This document shows positions 1-5,061 of a stretch of 5,298 nucleotides of DNA, piece by piece. Below the pieces are notes generated by a model. The model was not told the DNA's origin, made no database searches, and worked only from the letters and a program-made list of their open reading frames with translations. Position 1 is the first letter of the stretch, and each line of letters opens with the position of its first letter. Source of the DNA: Acidobacteriota bacterium (lineage in GTDB: Bacteria; Acidobacteriota; Terriglobia; Terriglobales; Acidobacteriaceae); assembly GCA_003225515.1 (NCBI GenBank), contig QIAK01000039.1, positions 8,319 through 13,616 on the forward strand. Reading direction: 5' to 3'. A program made the translations under genes and the position numbers.

Positions 1-925
1 CGACCAAGTAATACGACAGACAGGCACAGGCCAAGGCCGGGAGCACGAGAGCGTACCCGAGGTGGAGGGTCGGGTTCGAGCAAAATAGTTCCTGCCATAG
101 ATAAACGCTGTAACTGATCTTTCCCAACCATGCCACGGGAGACCAATTCAGCGCTCGATACGGAACCTGAATGACATGCAGTACCAGACCAGCGATCGAC
201 AGGTGAAGCAAAGGTCGCAGCACAAACAACTGGAATAGTGTGCGTGCCGGGCTTGAGCCAGAAAACCAGGGTTCAAAGATCACAACCATGAGCATCGCTA
301 CAGCCACGTAACCACGGATCTTCGGAAGGCGCGGTGCAAAGACTGCGAGCAGACAGCCGATTGCCAACTGGTCTGCGTACACCGGGAGACTTCCGGCAAT
401 TCCATTTCGTATCCTCAGCGCGTAAAGCGCAGTGCGGAAGACCGGCGTTGCCAAGAAGACGCACAGCAAGATCACCGACTTGTGACGATGCCACTTCTTA
501 ACCGCGAATGGCCACAGCAGGTAGAACTGCTCCTCAATACTCAGGGACCAGAGGTGCCCAAAAAACCACGGCCGCGAAAGATCCATATTCGCTACATAAG
601 CCAGTGCCGCAGCCACGTGGTACCAGCGCAGCTGGTGCCAGTACAGCACGATCACCACCGCTACGAAGACAAAAGCCGCCGGGAAAATGCGAAATGCGCG
701 GCGAATATAGAAGTCCCGCAGGCTGATGGTGCAGCTGCGGTCATATTCCCGCAGCAGAAGGTTGGTGATCAGATAGCCGGAAAGGACAAAGAAGACATGC
801 ACGCCGAGTATGCCGTAGGTCTCAACCCGGTCGAGTGTAACGTGCCGCCATTTCACCAGGTGACTGAGAATGACTAGCGTGATGGAAATGGCTCGCAGGC
901 CGTCAAGCGATGGTATCCGTTGCAT
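1..925 (-). CDS. Acyltransferase-3 family membrane O-acyltransferase (OafA/YrhL-like), C-terminus beyond the window
   Basis: An integral membrane enzyme expected to move acyl groups (often acetyl) onto sugars of lipopolysaccharide, exopolysaccharide or a secreted glycoside; the substrate cannot be told from sequence. Reading from the ATG at 925 gives 308 residues open to the window edge. The N-terminus MQRIPSLDGLRAI is the classic family start. R11 and H22 form the R-x10-H motif that the family uses for catalysis. GVHVFFVLSGYLIT follows at residues 41-54, RRAFRIFP at 75-82, and the signature SIEEQFYLLWP at 129-139. Hydrophobic segments alternate with short loops throughout, as expected for about ten membrane helices. 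The visible end, SYYLV, sits where family members usually have a YxxxExP-type motif near the last helix, so only a short C-terminal part should be missing. The start is fixed by the conserved N-terminus; there is no good Shine-Dalgarno sequence. The gene lies 108 bases after the arginine decarboxylase gene, with no clear terminator between them. Confidence 0.95.
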   Translation of the reverse strand, partial: MQRIPSLDGLRAISITLVILSHLVKWRHVTLDRVETYGILGVHVFFVLSGYLITNLLLREYDRSCTISLRDFYIRRAFRIFPAAFVFVAVVIVLYWHQLRWYHVAAALAYVANMDLSRPWFFGHLWSLSIEEQFYLLWPFAVKKWHRHKSVILLCVFLATPVFRTALYALRIRNGIAGSLPVYADQLAIGCLLAVFAPRLPKIRGYVAVAMLMVVIFEPWFSGSSPARTLFQLFVLRPLLHLSIAGLVLHVIQVPYRALNWSPVAWLGKISYSVYLWQELFCSNPTLHLGYALVLPALACACLSYYLV

Positions 926-994
926 GCTCAAAAGAAAACGACTCGACGTGAGAGAGCCCGGCGCTTGCGACTCAGTATACGCCCCGCCATGAAT

Positions 995-1023
995 ACAGTA
1001 GCAGTAGAAGATTGCGGTGCCAA
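995..1023 (-). promoter_or_regulatory. Possible sigma-70-type promoter for the acyltransferase gene
   Basis: On the minus strand TTGGCA (1023-1018, 5 of 6 matches to the -35 consensus) is followed after 17 bases by TACTGT (1000-995, 3 of 6). This would give a leader of about 60 bases. A second -10-like hexamer, TATACT (979-974), lies closer to the gene but lacks a good -35 partner. The spacing is good but the -10 is weak, so this is a suggestion only; the gene could also be read through from the decarboxylase gene. Confidence 0.2.
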
Positions 1024-1033
1024 CGCGCTAGGT

Positions 1034-1600
1034 TCAGTCGAAAATCAACACGGCCGAGGCGATCACCGTCGTCCAGAGGGCGCGCTTGTCGCCTACCGCG
1101 GATTGGGTGACATTCGCGGTGCGCACGATCTTGTTGGATAGGCGGTAGATCTGCTTCTTCTCGTCCCAGGAGCGGTCGGGATCGAATTCCACGTTAAGGG
1201 TGGTGGCAAGCATTTCGGCGGCGAGTTCCTCAGCGTATTCTCCGGCTGCGTCTTCAGTCTCGCCAAAGGAGTGATGTTCGCTGAGATACCCGTAGGTATT
1301 GCGATCGGCGGGAATGGCAACTCCAATCGACGAAGCCAAAAGTCGATGAGGCTCGCGCGTAGTGTTTTCGGCAACCACAGCGAATACGACTTCTCCCGGA
1401 TGCAGGTACTTCACGCCTTCTTTGCGGGCGAGCAACTTGCAGTTGGGCGGAAAAATGGAAGAAACACGGACCAGATTCTGGGCAGCAATACCGGCATCGC
1501 GCAATGCCAATTCAAATGAGGTCAGCCGCTCGCGGTGTTTCCCGACTCCCTTAGTAAAGAAAATCCGCTTCGGAACCATGTCTTTGCCCAATTCGTTCAT
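1034..1600 (-). CDS. pdaD: Pyruvoyl-dependent arginine decarboxylase
   Basis: Converts L-arginine to agmatine and CO2, the first step of the agmatine route to putrescine and other polyamines; a cytoplasmic enzyme. The proenzyme cuts itself between two serines, and the second becomes the catalytic pyruvoyl group. The 188-residue product shows family landmarks in order: GVGKHRERLTSFELALRDAG (18-37), the processing site LVRVSSIFPP with S47-S48 (43-52), the beta-strand region HPGEVVFAVVAENT (67-80), ASSIGVAIP (89-97), then YLSEHHSFGETE (105-116). E108 is the likely counterpart of the catalytic glutamate (E109, recalled from the Methanocaldococcus jannaschii enzyme). The C-terminus ends in the expected WTTVIASAV. 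Length is normal for bacterial members. The annotated ATG (1600) directly abuts GGAGG at 1605-1601 with no spacer; an in-frame TTG at 1591 (9-base spacer) or the ATG at 1579, which gives the more family-like N-terminus MVPKR, may be the true start. The gene has its own transcription unit below a terminator. Confidence 0.95.
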   Translation of the reverse strand: MNELGKDMVPKRIFFTKGVGKHRERLTSFELALRDAGIAAQNLVRVSSIFPPNCKLLARKEGVKYLHPGEVVFAVVAENTTREPHRLLASSIGVAIPADRNTYGYLSEHHSFGETEDAAGEYAEELAAEMLATTLNVEFDPDRSWDEKKQIYRLSNKIVRTANVTQSAVGDKRALWTTVIASAVLIFD

Positions 1601-1680
1601 CCTCCAGGGAATTTAGGGTTGAGAATGCACAATCTAACACAATGTTTTGTAAAGGACAGATGAATTTCCACTTGAGGAGC

Positions 1681-1720
1681 AAAAAAAATGCGGGGAGGCG
1701 CTGGCGCGCGTCCCCGCTTT
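1681..1720 (-). terminator. Rho-independent terminator of the small secreted protein gene
   Basis: Read on the minus strand, GCGGGGA (1717-1711) and TCCCCGC (1696-1690) form a perfect 7-base-pair GC-rich stem. A smaller GCGC/GCGC pairing can form inside the loop. One A and then eight T (1688-1681) follow the stem. This is a textbook intrinsic terminator pointing away from the gene that ends at 1802 and about 80 bases ahead of the arginine decarboxylase start, so the two genes are separate transcription units. The run of T on one side only means it works in the minus direction. Confidence 0.82.
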
Positions 1721-1801
1721 ATGCCCGGATACTTTGGGGGGAGGGCCCGGGCAAAACCTTTGAACCATTACTTCACGACGAAACTGCGCGCTCGCGCTGC
1801 C

Positions 1802-2152
1802 TCACTTCGCAGGTACGGCCTTGCTGACGTCGATGGCCGTGCCGTTCACAGTGCCCGTAATCGTAGCCTTCTTCCCGGCCTGTTGATCGAGCAGCGCCAG
1901 TATGGTTTTGTCATTCGTATTCAGAACATAAATCTTTTCGCCCACAACCAGCGCGTATTTCGAGCCGTGCGAGACGCAGGTGCGCGTACACTCCGCCGGA
2001 GCGCCTTCCATGTGCTTTGCGCCGCACATGGCATCGCCAACCTCACCCGTGAGCGTTTGTTTGCCGGCGGCCAGCGCCGGACTTGAGCAAAACAGGCTGG
2101 CCGAACTTAGCAGCGCCGCAACCAAGATTGAACGTTTCCAACTACCCATCAT
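1802..2152 (-). CDS. Small secreted protein with MCG-x2-H / C-x3-C motif and OB-fold-like C-terminus (possibly DUF5818-like)
   Basis: A 116-residue exported protein of unknown function. Residues 1-28 form a signal peptide: positive start (K6, R7), hydrophobic core from I9 to F21, and an ALA cleavage site at 26-28. There is no proper lipobox around C22, so it should be released into the periplasm rather than lipidated. The mature part begins with QTLTGEVGDAMCGAKH; C43, H47, C55 and C59 form a compact cluster that could bind a metal or make a disulfide. The tail GKKATITGTVNGTAIDVSKAV (93-113) has the alternating strand pattern of small OB-like folds. It resembles small secreted proteins I associate with Acidobacteriota (DUF5818-like, from memory, not searched). 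The start is chosen because AAGGAG (2165-2160) lies 7 bases before the ATG at 2152 and the signal peptide begins there; the frame stays open upstream to an ATG at 2272, but those extra 40 residues look non-coding. A strong terminator follows. Confidence 0.78.
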   Translation of the reverse strand: MMGSWKRSILVAALLSSASLFCSSPALAAGKQTLTGEVGDAMCGAKHMEGAPAECTRTCVSHGSKYALVVGEKIYVLNTNDKTILALLDQQAGKKATITGTVNGTAIDVSKAVPAK

Positions 2153-2177
2153 TACAGCTCTCCTTCTCATCTGATGC

Positions 2178-2206
2178 AGTCCGGTGCGGCAGAGGTCGTC
2201 CGGACT
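2178..2206 (-). promoter_or_regulatory. Leader hairpin just upstream of the small secreted protein gene
   Basis: AGTCCGG and CCGGACT form a perfect 7-base inverted repeat separated by 15 bases, and allowing one bulged base the stem extends by GC on the outside. It ends about a dozen bases before the AAGGAG ribosome binding site of the gene starting at 2152, so it should lie in that gene's mRNA leader. It has no T-run after it, so it is not a terminator for the upstream gene. Confidence 0.45.
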
Positions 2207-2217
2207 TGCGGGCAAGT
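2204..2217. promoter_or_regulatory. 14-base perfect palindrome ACTTGC-GG-GCAAGT, possible operator
   Basis: Six-base arms ACTTGC/GCAAGT surround a two-base centre. It shares three bases with the adjacent leader hairpin, so in RNA the two stems cannot form together. It also overlaps the start-proximal end of a candidate -10 box (2220-2215), where a repressor would block transcription. The binding protein, if any, is unknown. Confidence 0.35.
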
Positions 2218-2242
2218 GTATCAAGTCATCGCACTTTCGCAA
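2215..2242 (-). promoter_or_regulatory. Possible promoter of the small secreted protein gene
   Basis: On the minus strand TTGCGA (2242-2237, 4 of 6 matches to -35) is followed after 16 bases by TACACT (2220-2215, 4 of 6 matches to -10). Transcription would begin near 2208, giving a leader of about 55 bases that contains the hairpin at 2178-2206. The match is moderate and not decisive. Confidence 0.28.
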
Positions 2243-2276
2243 ATTTCCGGTGAGCCAGCGAGGACACGGCAAGATT

Positions 2277-2345
2277 AACGGCCAAAAAGCTTTTCCGTTC
2301 CATCCTCGTGAAATTGTTCCAAAAGCCGAACACCTCTGGCTCTGG
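2277..2345 (-). other. Two weak hairpins downstream of the POTRA gene
   Basis: At 2345-2319 the minus strand reads CCAGAGCC, a 10-base loop, then GGCTTTTGG, which can pair over 8 positions with one wobble pair and one bulge. At 2299-2277 AACGG and CCGTT flank the palindrome AAAAGCTTTT. Neither is followed by a clear T-run, so neither is a convincing intrinsic terminator; either could still be an mRNA 3' end structure for the lysR-POTRA transcript. Confidence 0.25.
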
Positions 2346-2369
2346 CACGCCCCACCGCCCAGCTGCTGC

Positions 2370-3728
2370 CTACTTGGGTGCCCTTACGGAATAGATGATA
2401 TCGACGTCGACGGTCTTGTCTCGCACGTTGGCGGTCACGTGCGGCGTTACCTCCCAATCCAAGTTTGCGGGAAGCAGTTTGTGGGCGGCAGGTAGATATT
2501 CACTTAAATAGGTGGAGTCGTACACCTCTCCCTGGCGGATTTTCCAGGCACCGCGGAGCTTCGCCATAAGGCTGTTATCGAGGCCACGAAATTCCAGGTC
2601 CCCCATGTGATAGACATAGCCCTCATTCACATCAAGGTGAATCAGAACGGTTCCGGCGGGATCGTCAAACTCGGCGTTCACTTTGATTGCGGCTGTGACA
2701 TAGCCGCGTGAGCCATAGAGCTTTTGTATGTCCTTCAAATTGTCCGCCAGGCGCACGGTATTGGCCGGCTGTCCGGGTTCGGCGCGAACCATTTTCTGCA
2801 GCACATCGGAAGGAAACTCATGGTTGCCGGACCATGCCAACGCCTTCAACTTGTATTGCTGGCCGAGCGTCACGGCAAACGTGACATCGACTACGGTCTC
2901 GTTTCGCGGACCATCTTCGGTTTCATTCGCAGGCTGCTTGATGACGTTGGGCTGAGGCTCGCCGAATTCCGCCTTCAGGTATCCTCGCGCGTAACAGACT
3001 GGAAGTAACTGGCGCTGGACCAGCAGATTTAGACGACTGCGCGAATACTCGCGATCCGGAAGCCTCTCGGCGGCAGCTTCGAGCGCGGGGACCTTGTCAG
3101 CAGGGGCGCCGGTGAACTCTATTTTCCGAACCTGGATGAGAACATCCGTAACCCGATAGGTAATCGCCTCGATGGGGGCGTCCGCCTTACCGGTGCGCTC
3201 GTATTCAACATGGCCGGGAATTGAGTTTTCGACCAGCAGTGCCTGCAGCACATCCGAAACCTCGTCAGCCAAGCGGCCGGAGAGGGGCAGATCTCCGTCA
3301 AACAGCGGCGCATGTTCCTGAATGCGCTTCCGAAGTTCAGCATCGGAGAACCAAACAAAATCCTCAAACTTCGCGGGAACGAAGTTGGGTGCGTCGGACA
3401 CGTGCAGTTCGAGCTTGGTCCCCGCGGAAGAATACGAGAAGGTATACGCAATATCGGTGAAGACTCCCAGATCGCCCAAGCGCCGCGCAGCTTTCTTAAA
3501 GTCGTCGTCGTTGACGGTTGCGCCCATCTGCAAGCCGGTCGCTGCGGCGATCGCTGCCTCCGGGAAGCGCTTGCTTCCCGTGACCTTAATAGCAATCAAT
3601 TGCCGTGCCGAAGCTGACATCTGCGAAAGCGGCTTTTGCCCACTCGCACCTTGACCAAAGCCCCGCAGGCATAAGCCAGGAAGCAGGATGAAAAGAAGTA
3701 ACAGAAATCTGGAAGTCGCCTTCGTCAT
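2370..3728 (-). CDS. Exported protein with about five POTRA domains and no beta-barrel (BamA/TamA-related)
   Basis: A 452-residue exported protein that should sit in the periplasm. Residues 1-26 are a signal peptide (K3 and R7, then the hydrophobic run LLLLFILLPGL), probably cut near FGQ. The rest divides into five POTRA-like units with the usual strand-helix-helix-strand-strand plan: about 43-113 (IAIKVTGSKRFPEAAI ... LGDLGVFTDI), 114-196, 198-289 (VRKIEFTGAP ... YARGYLKAEF), 290-369 (LKALAWSGNHEFPSDVL ... LYGSRGYVTAAI, the clearest one, with the GxRGYxxA motif typical of BamA), and 370-447 (MGDLEFRGLDN). In BamA and TamA such domains lead into a 16-strand outer-membrane barrel, but here the frame stops right after the last unit (VDVDIIYSVRAPK), and no barrel is encoded downstream in any frame. 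POTRA domains bind unfolded outer-membrane proteins or partner lipoproteins, so a periplasmic chaperone or adaptor role is plausible but inferred. The ATG overlaps the upstream lysR stop as ATGA, indicating translational coupling. Domain limits are approximate. Confidence 0.87.
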   Translation of the reverse strand: MTKATSRFLLLLFILLPGLCLRGFGQGASGQKPLSQMSASARQLIAIKVTGSKRFPEAAIAAATGLQMGATVNDDDFKKAARRLGDLGVFTDIAYTFSYSSAGTKLELHVSDAPNFVPAKFEDFVWFSDAELRKRIQEHAPLFDGDLPLSGRLADEVSDVLQALLVENSIPGHVEYERTGKADAPIEAITYRVTDVLIQVRKIEFTGAPADKVPALEAAAERLPDREYSRSRLNLLVQRQLLPVCYARGYLKAEFGEPQPNVIKQPANETEDGPRNETVVDVTFAVTLGQQYKLKALAWSGNHEFPSDVLQKMVRAEPGQPANTVRLADNLKDIQKLYGSRGYVTAAIKVNAEFDDPAGTVLIHLDVNEGYVYHMGDLEFRGLDNSLMAKLRGAWKIRQGEVYDSTYLSEYLPAAHKLLPANLDWEVTPHVTANVRDKTVDVDIIYSVRAPK

Positions 3729-4636
3729 CGACTTGGAATGTGTGCCAGTTCCTCTGTGGATTTGTGCTTCACGGCAATATCGATAAATGCGAGGGCGGCG
3801 CGGCTCAGTGCCTTGTCTTTGCGGAAAACGAGCGCCAGATCGCGGCGCACCTGGGCGTCCGCAATCGGAATTGCCGCCAGAACTTTGGCACGAACATCTT
3901 CCTCGACATTCGAGCGGGCGATGAACCCGACGCCTACGTCCGCAGCTACGAATCGCTTCAGCAGTTCGCTCGAGTCGAGTTCCATCGTGAAGTTCGGCTT
4001 CAGGCGACGATCATGGAAAAGTTGCTCGATGGCATCCCTGGTATGCCCCGCTTTCGGAACGACCAGGGGAAACCTGGACGCATCCGCAATTGTGGCAGAT
4101 TTCATTTTTCCGAGAGGATGTTGCGGCGGTGCAATCAGAATCAGCTCATCCCGATGAATGAGGACCACAGTCAGCCGCGCGTCCGATACCGGCAGGGAAA
4201 CGACACCAAAGTCAACCGTGTTATCGATGATCGAATCGAGAACTTTTCCATAGTCCGCGCGCTTAATGTTTACGGAAACATCGGGATACTGCTTCTTGAA
4301 GTCGGAAAACACATGCGGCAGGATGTGCAGGCAAGTGCCCTCGTTCGCACCCACAATGATTTCGCCGCGAGGCACGTGCTCCATCTCGGCAATTGCCACC
4401 AGCATCGCCTTGCGCGCATCGAGCGTATCCTCGACATACTTCTGAAAGCCTTTGCCTGCGGCGGTGAGCGATACTTTGCCACCAGACCGGTCGAACAGCT
4501 TGGCCCCGACTTCCTCCTCCAGTCCGCGTATCTGGGATGAAATCGCTGGCTGGGTGCGGAAACGCCTCTCCGCTGCCCGGGAAAATGAAGCGTGCCGCGC
4601 TACTTCGAGAAAGGTTTCGAGCTGATCAAAGTCCAT
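3725..4636 (-). CDS. LysR-type transcriptional regulator
   Basis: A 303-residue cytoplasmic DNA-binding regulator of normal family length. The N-terminal winged helix-turn-helix covers about residues 1-60: MDFDQLETFLEVARHASFSRAAE, then TQPAISSQIRGLEEEVGAKLFDR, with the typical SQPAVS-like recognition helix seen here as TQPAISSQI, followed by VSLTAAG. A linker helix follows at about 62-88. The effector domain of two periplasmic-binding-protein-like lobes runs from GEIIVGANEG (91-100) to about residue 290, with the usual DFGVV, ELILIAPPQHPL and VAADVGVGFIAR stretches. The overall look is of the CysL/CbbR-type subgroup, but the co-inducer and regulon cannot be read from sequence. Its stop codon overlaps the start of the POTRA gene (ATGA), so that gene is probably in its operon, which is unusual because LysR genes are more often divergent from their targets. 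The start ATG has only a weak GAGAG as ribosome binding site, and that sequence belongs to the repeat element ending at 4638. Confidence 0.95.
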   Translation of the reverse strand: MDFDQLETFLEVARHASFSRAAERRFRTQPAISSQIRGLEEEVGAKLFDRSGGKVSLTAAGKGFQKYVEDTLDARKAMLVAIAEMEHVPRGEIIVGANEGTCLHILPHVFSDFKKQYPDVSVNIKRADYGKVLDSIIDNTVDFGVVSLPVSDARLTVVLIHRDELILIAPPQHPLGKMKSATIADASRFPLVVPKAGHTRDAIEQLFHDRRLKPNFTMELDSSELLKRFVAADVGVGFIARSNVEEDVRAKVLAAIPIADAQVRRDLALVFRKDKALSRAALAFIDIAVKHKSTEELAHIPSR

Positions 4637-4637
4637 A

Positions 4638-4735
4638 GAAAGCTCTCAGCCGTCGGCTTTCAGCTATCAGCCAAGGCAGTTCGTCGCAGATATCGTTGCC
4701 GTAGCTTGAATAAGAGCTGACGGCTGACAGCTTTC
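4638..4735. repeat. 98-base intergenic repeat element with 21-base inverted arms
   Basis: The left arm (4638-4658) and the reverse complement of the right arm (4715-4735) match at 19 of 21 positions. Both arms are made of short AGCTGAC/GGCTGAC-like units, and another related half-unit (CAGCTATCAGCC) lies just inside the left arm at 4661-4672. The 56-base centre has no gene. The layout resembles small non-autonomous or REP-like palindromic elements that recur between genes; whether it is repeated elsewhere in this genome cannot be seen here. It stops one base before the lysR start codon, so it supplies the lysR leader and ribosome binding site and could fold into a long hairpin over it. Confidence 0.68.
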
Positions 4736-4763
4736 AGTATAAATTCGGCCTTATCGTTACTAA
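4736..4763 (-). promoter_or_regulatory. Possible promoter of the lysR-POTRA operon
   Basis: On the minus strand TATACT (4741-4736, 5 of 6 matches to -10) lies 16 bases after TTAGTA (4763-4758, only 3 of 6 matches to -35). It sits directly outside the repeat element, so the transcript would begin inside the element's right arm and carry all of it as leader. The -35 is poor, which would fit a promoter needing an activator, but that is inference. Confidence 0.25.
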
Positions 4764-4804
4764 GACCAATCGAATTGCCAGCACCGTGACTGTTTTTGGG
4801 ACTC

Positions 4805-4816
4805 TGCCAGTTGGCA
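4805..4816. promoter_or_regulatory. Palindrome TGCCA-GT-TGGCA, possible operator upstream of lysR
   Basis: A perfect 5-base inverted repeat around a two-base centre. It lies about 170 bases before the lysR start and about 75 bases upstream of where the candidate lysR promoter would initiate, the distance range where LysR-type proteins often bind. Its spacing is T-N10-A rather than the usual T-N11-A, so assignment to this regulator is tentative. Confidence 0.3.
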
Positions 4817-4905
4817 CAATGCAACCGATTGTAGCAGCCAGAAGTGCCCGTTCTTGCCGCGTTCTTTGTTGATAGGGGTCTGCACTGACTTGAGCCGGAC
4901 GTGGC

Positions 4906-4928
4906 AGTTAGCTGCGTTCTCGCTAACT
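4906..4928 (+). other. Perfect hairpin next to a strong ribosome binding site
   Basis: AGTTAGC and GCTAACT pair over 7 bases around a 9-base loop. It ends 4 bases before AAGGAG at 4933-4938 on the plus strand. This looks like a leader structure in front of a short reading frame, but no plus-strand promoter could be identified and the stem is moderate in GC, so its role is open. Confidence 0.35.
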
Positions 4929-4943
4929 AGGGAAGGAGTTGTT

Positions 4944-5036
4944 GTGGACCTACATCGATTACAAGTTCTCGAAAGGGTGCGGTTGCGGCGGCGGCCGCGT
5001 GCGGATGAGTTTTCGCAATCCTGCGAATGTGGCTGA
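4944..5036 (+). CDS. Candidate tiny ORF, 30 residues, GTG start
   Basis: A GTG codon 5 bases after AAGGAG opens a 30-residue frame reading VDLHRLQVLERVRLRRR, then ending SQSCECG. It is Arg-rich and matches no family I recognise. A second frame across the same bases, from TTG at 4939 or 4942 to the stop at 5073, encodes up to 44 residues with YIDYKFSKGCGCGGGRV, which looks at least as protein-like but has the ribosome binding site too close. Only the good ribosome binding site and the hairpin before it favour expression; the GC-rich CGG patch could make either frame open by chance. Low confidence. Confidence 0.15.
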   Translation: MDLHRLQVLERVRLRRRPRADEFSQSCECG

Positions 5037-5061
5037 AAAACAGTGCTTCAGTTGGTTTCGA

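Larger units (their letters stand above)
4737..5061. other. Non-coding stretch with several inverted repeats between lysR and the edge gene
   Basis: No confident gene is present in this stretch. It holds, in order: a 12-base palindrome TGCCA-GT-TGGCA (4805-4816); a perfect 7-base-pair hairpin AGTTAGC/GCTAACT with a 9-base loop (4906-4928); a strong plus-strand ribosome binding site AAGGAG (4933-4938); and a 6-base-pair hairpin TTCGCA/TGCGAA with a 4-base loop (5012-5027). A GC-rich patch rich in CGG lies at about 4979-5004. None of the hairpins is followed by a T-run. No tRNA or known riboswitch pattern was recognised. Confidence 0.6.

Noticed and set aside
482..877. Plus-strand open frame of 131 codons opposite the acyltransferase gene
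   Set aside because: The minus strand here carries the catalytic and signature motifs of the acyltransferase-3 family without interruption; the plus frame has no family features.
1723..1752. GCCCGG/CCGGGC hairpin as a second terminator before the decarboxylase gene
   Set aside because: The 6-base stem has an 18-base loop and no T-run on either strand; the adjacent stem at 1690-1717 is the clear terminator.
1688..2086. Plus-strand open frame of 132 codons across the terminator and small secreted gene
   Set aside because: It starts inside the terminator stem, is Arg-rich and low in protein-like patterning, and lies opposite a gene with signal peptide and good ribosome binding site.
2153..2272. 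40-residue N-terminal extension of the small secreted protein (ATG at 2272)
   Set aside because: It would bury the signal peptide, includes the palindromes and candidate promoter, and lacks a ribosome binding site, while AAGGAG sits exactly before the ATG at 2152.
3666..3672. Lipoprotein signal at C20 of the POTRA protein
   Set aside because: The residues before the cysteine (PGL) do not fit a lipobox, so an ordinary signal peptide is more likely.
3740..4540. Long plus-strand open frame of 266 codons opposite lysR
   Set aside because: It is antisense to a clear LysR gene, has no recognisable domain, and its composition follows the codon use of the opposite strand.
4811..4826. TTGGCAC as a sigma-54 promoter element
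   Set aside because: The GG is not followed by GC at the required distance for a -24/-12 promoter.
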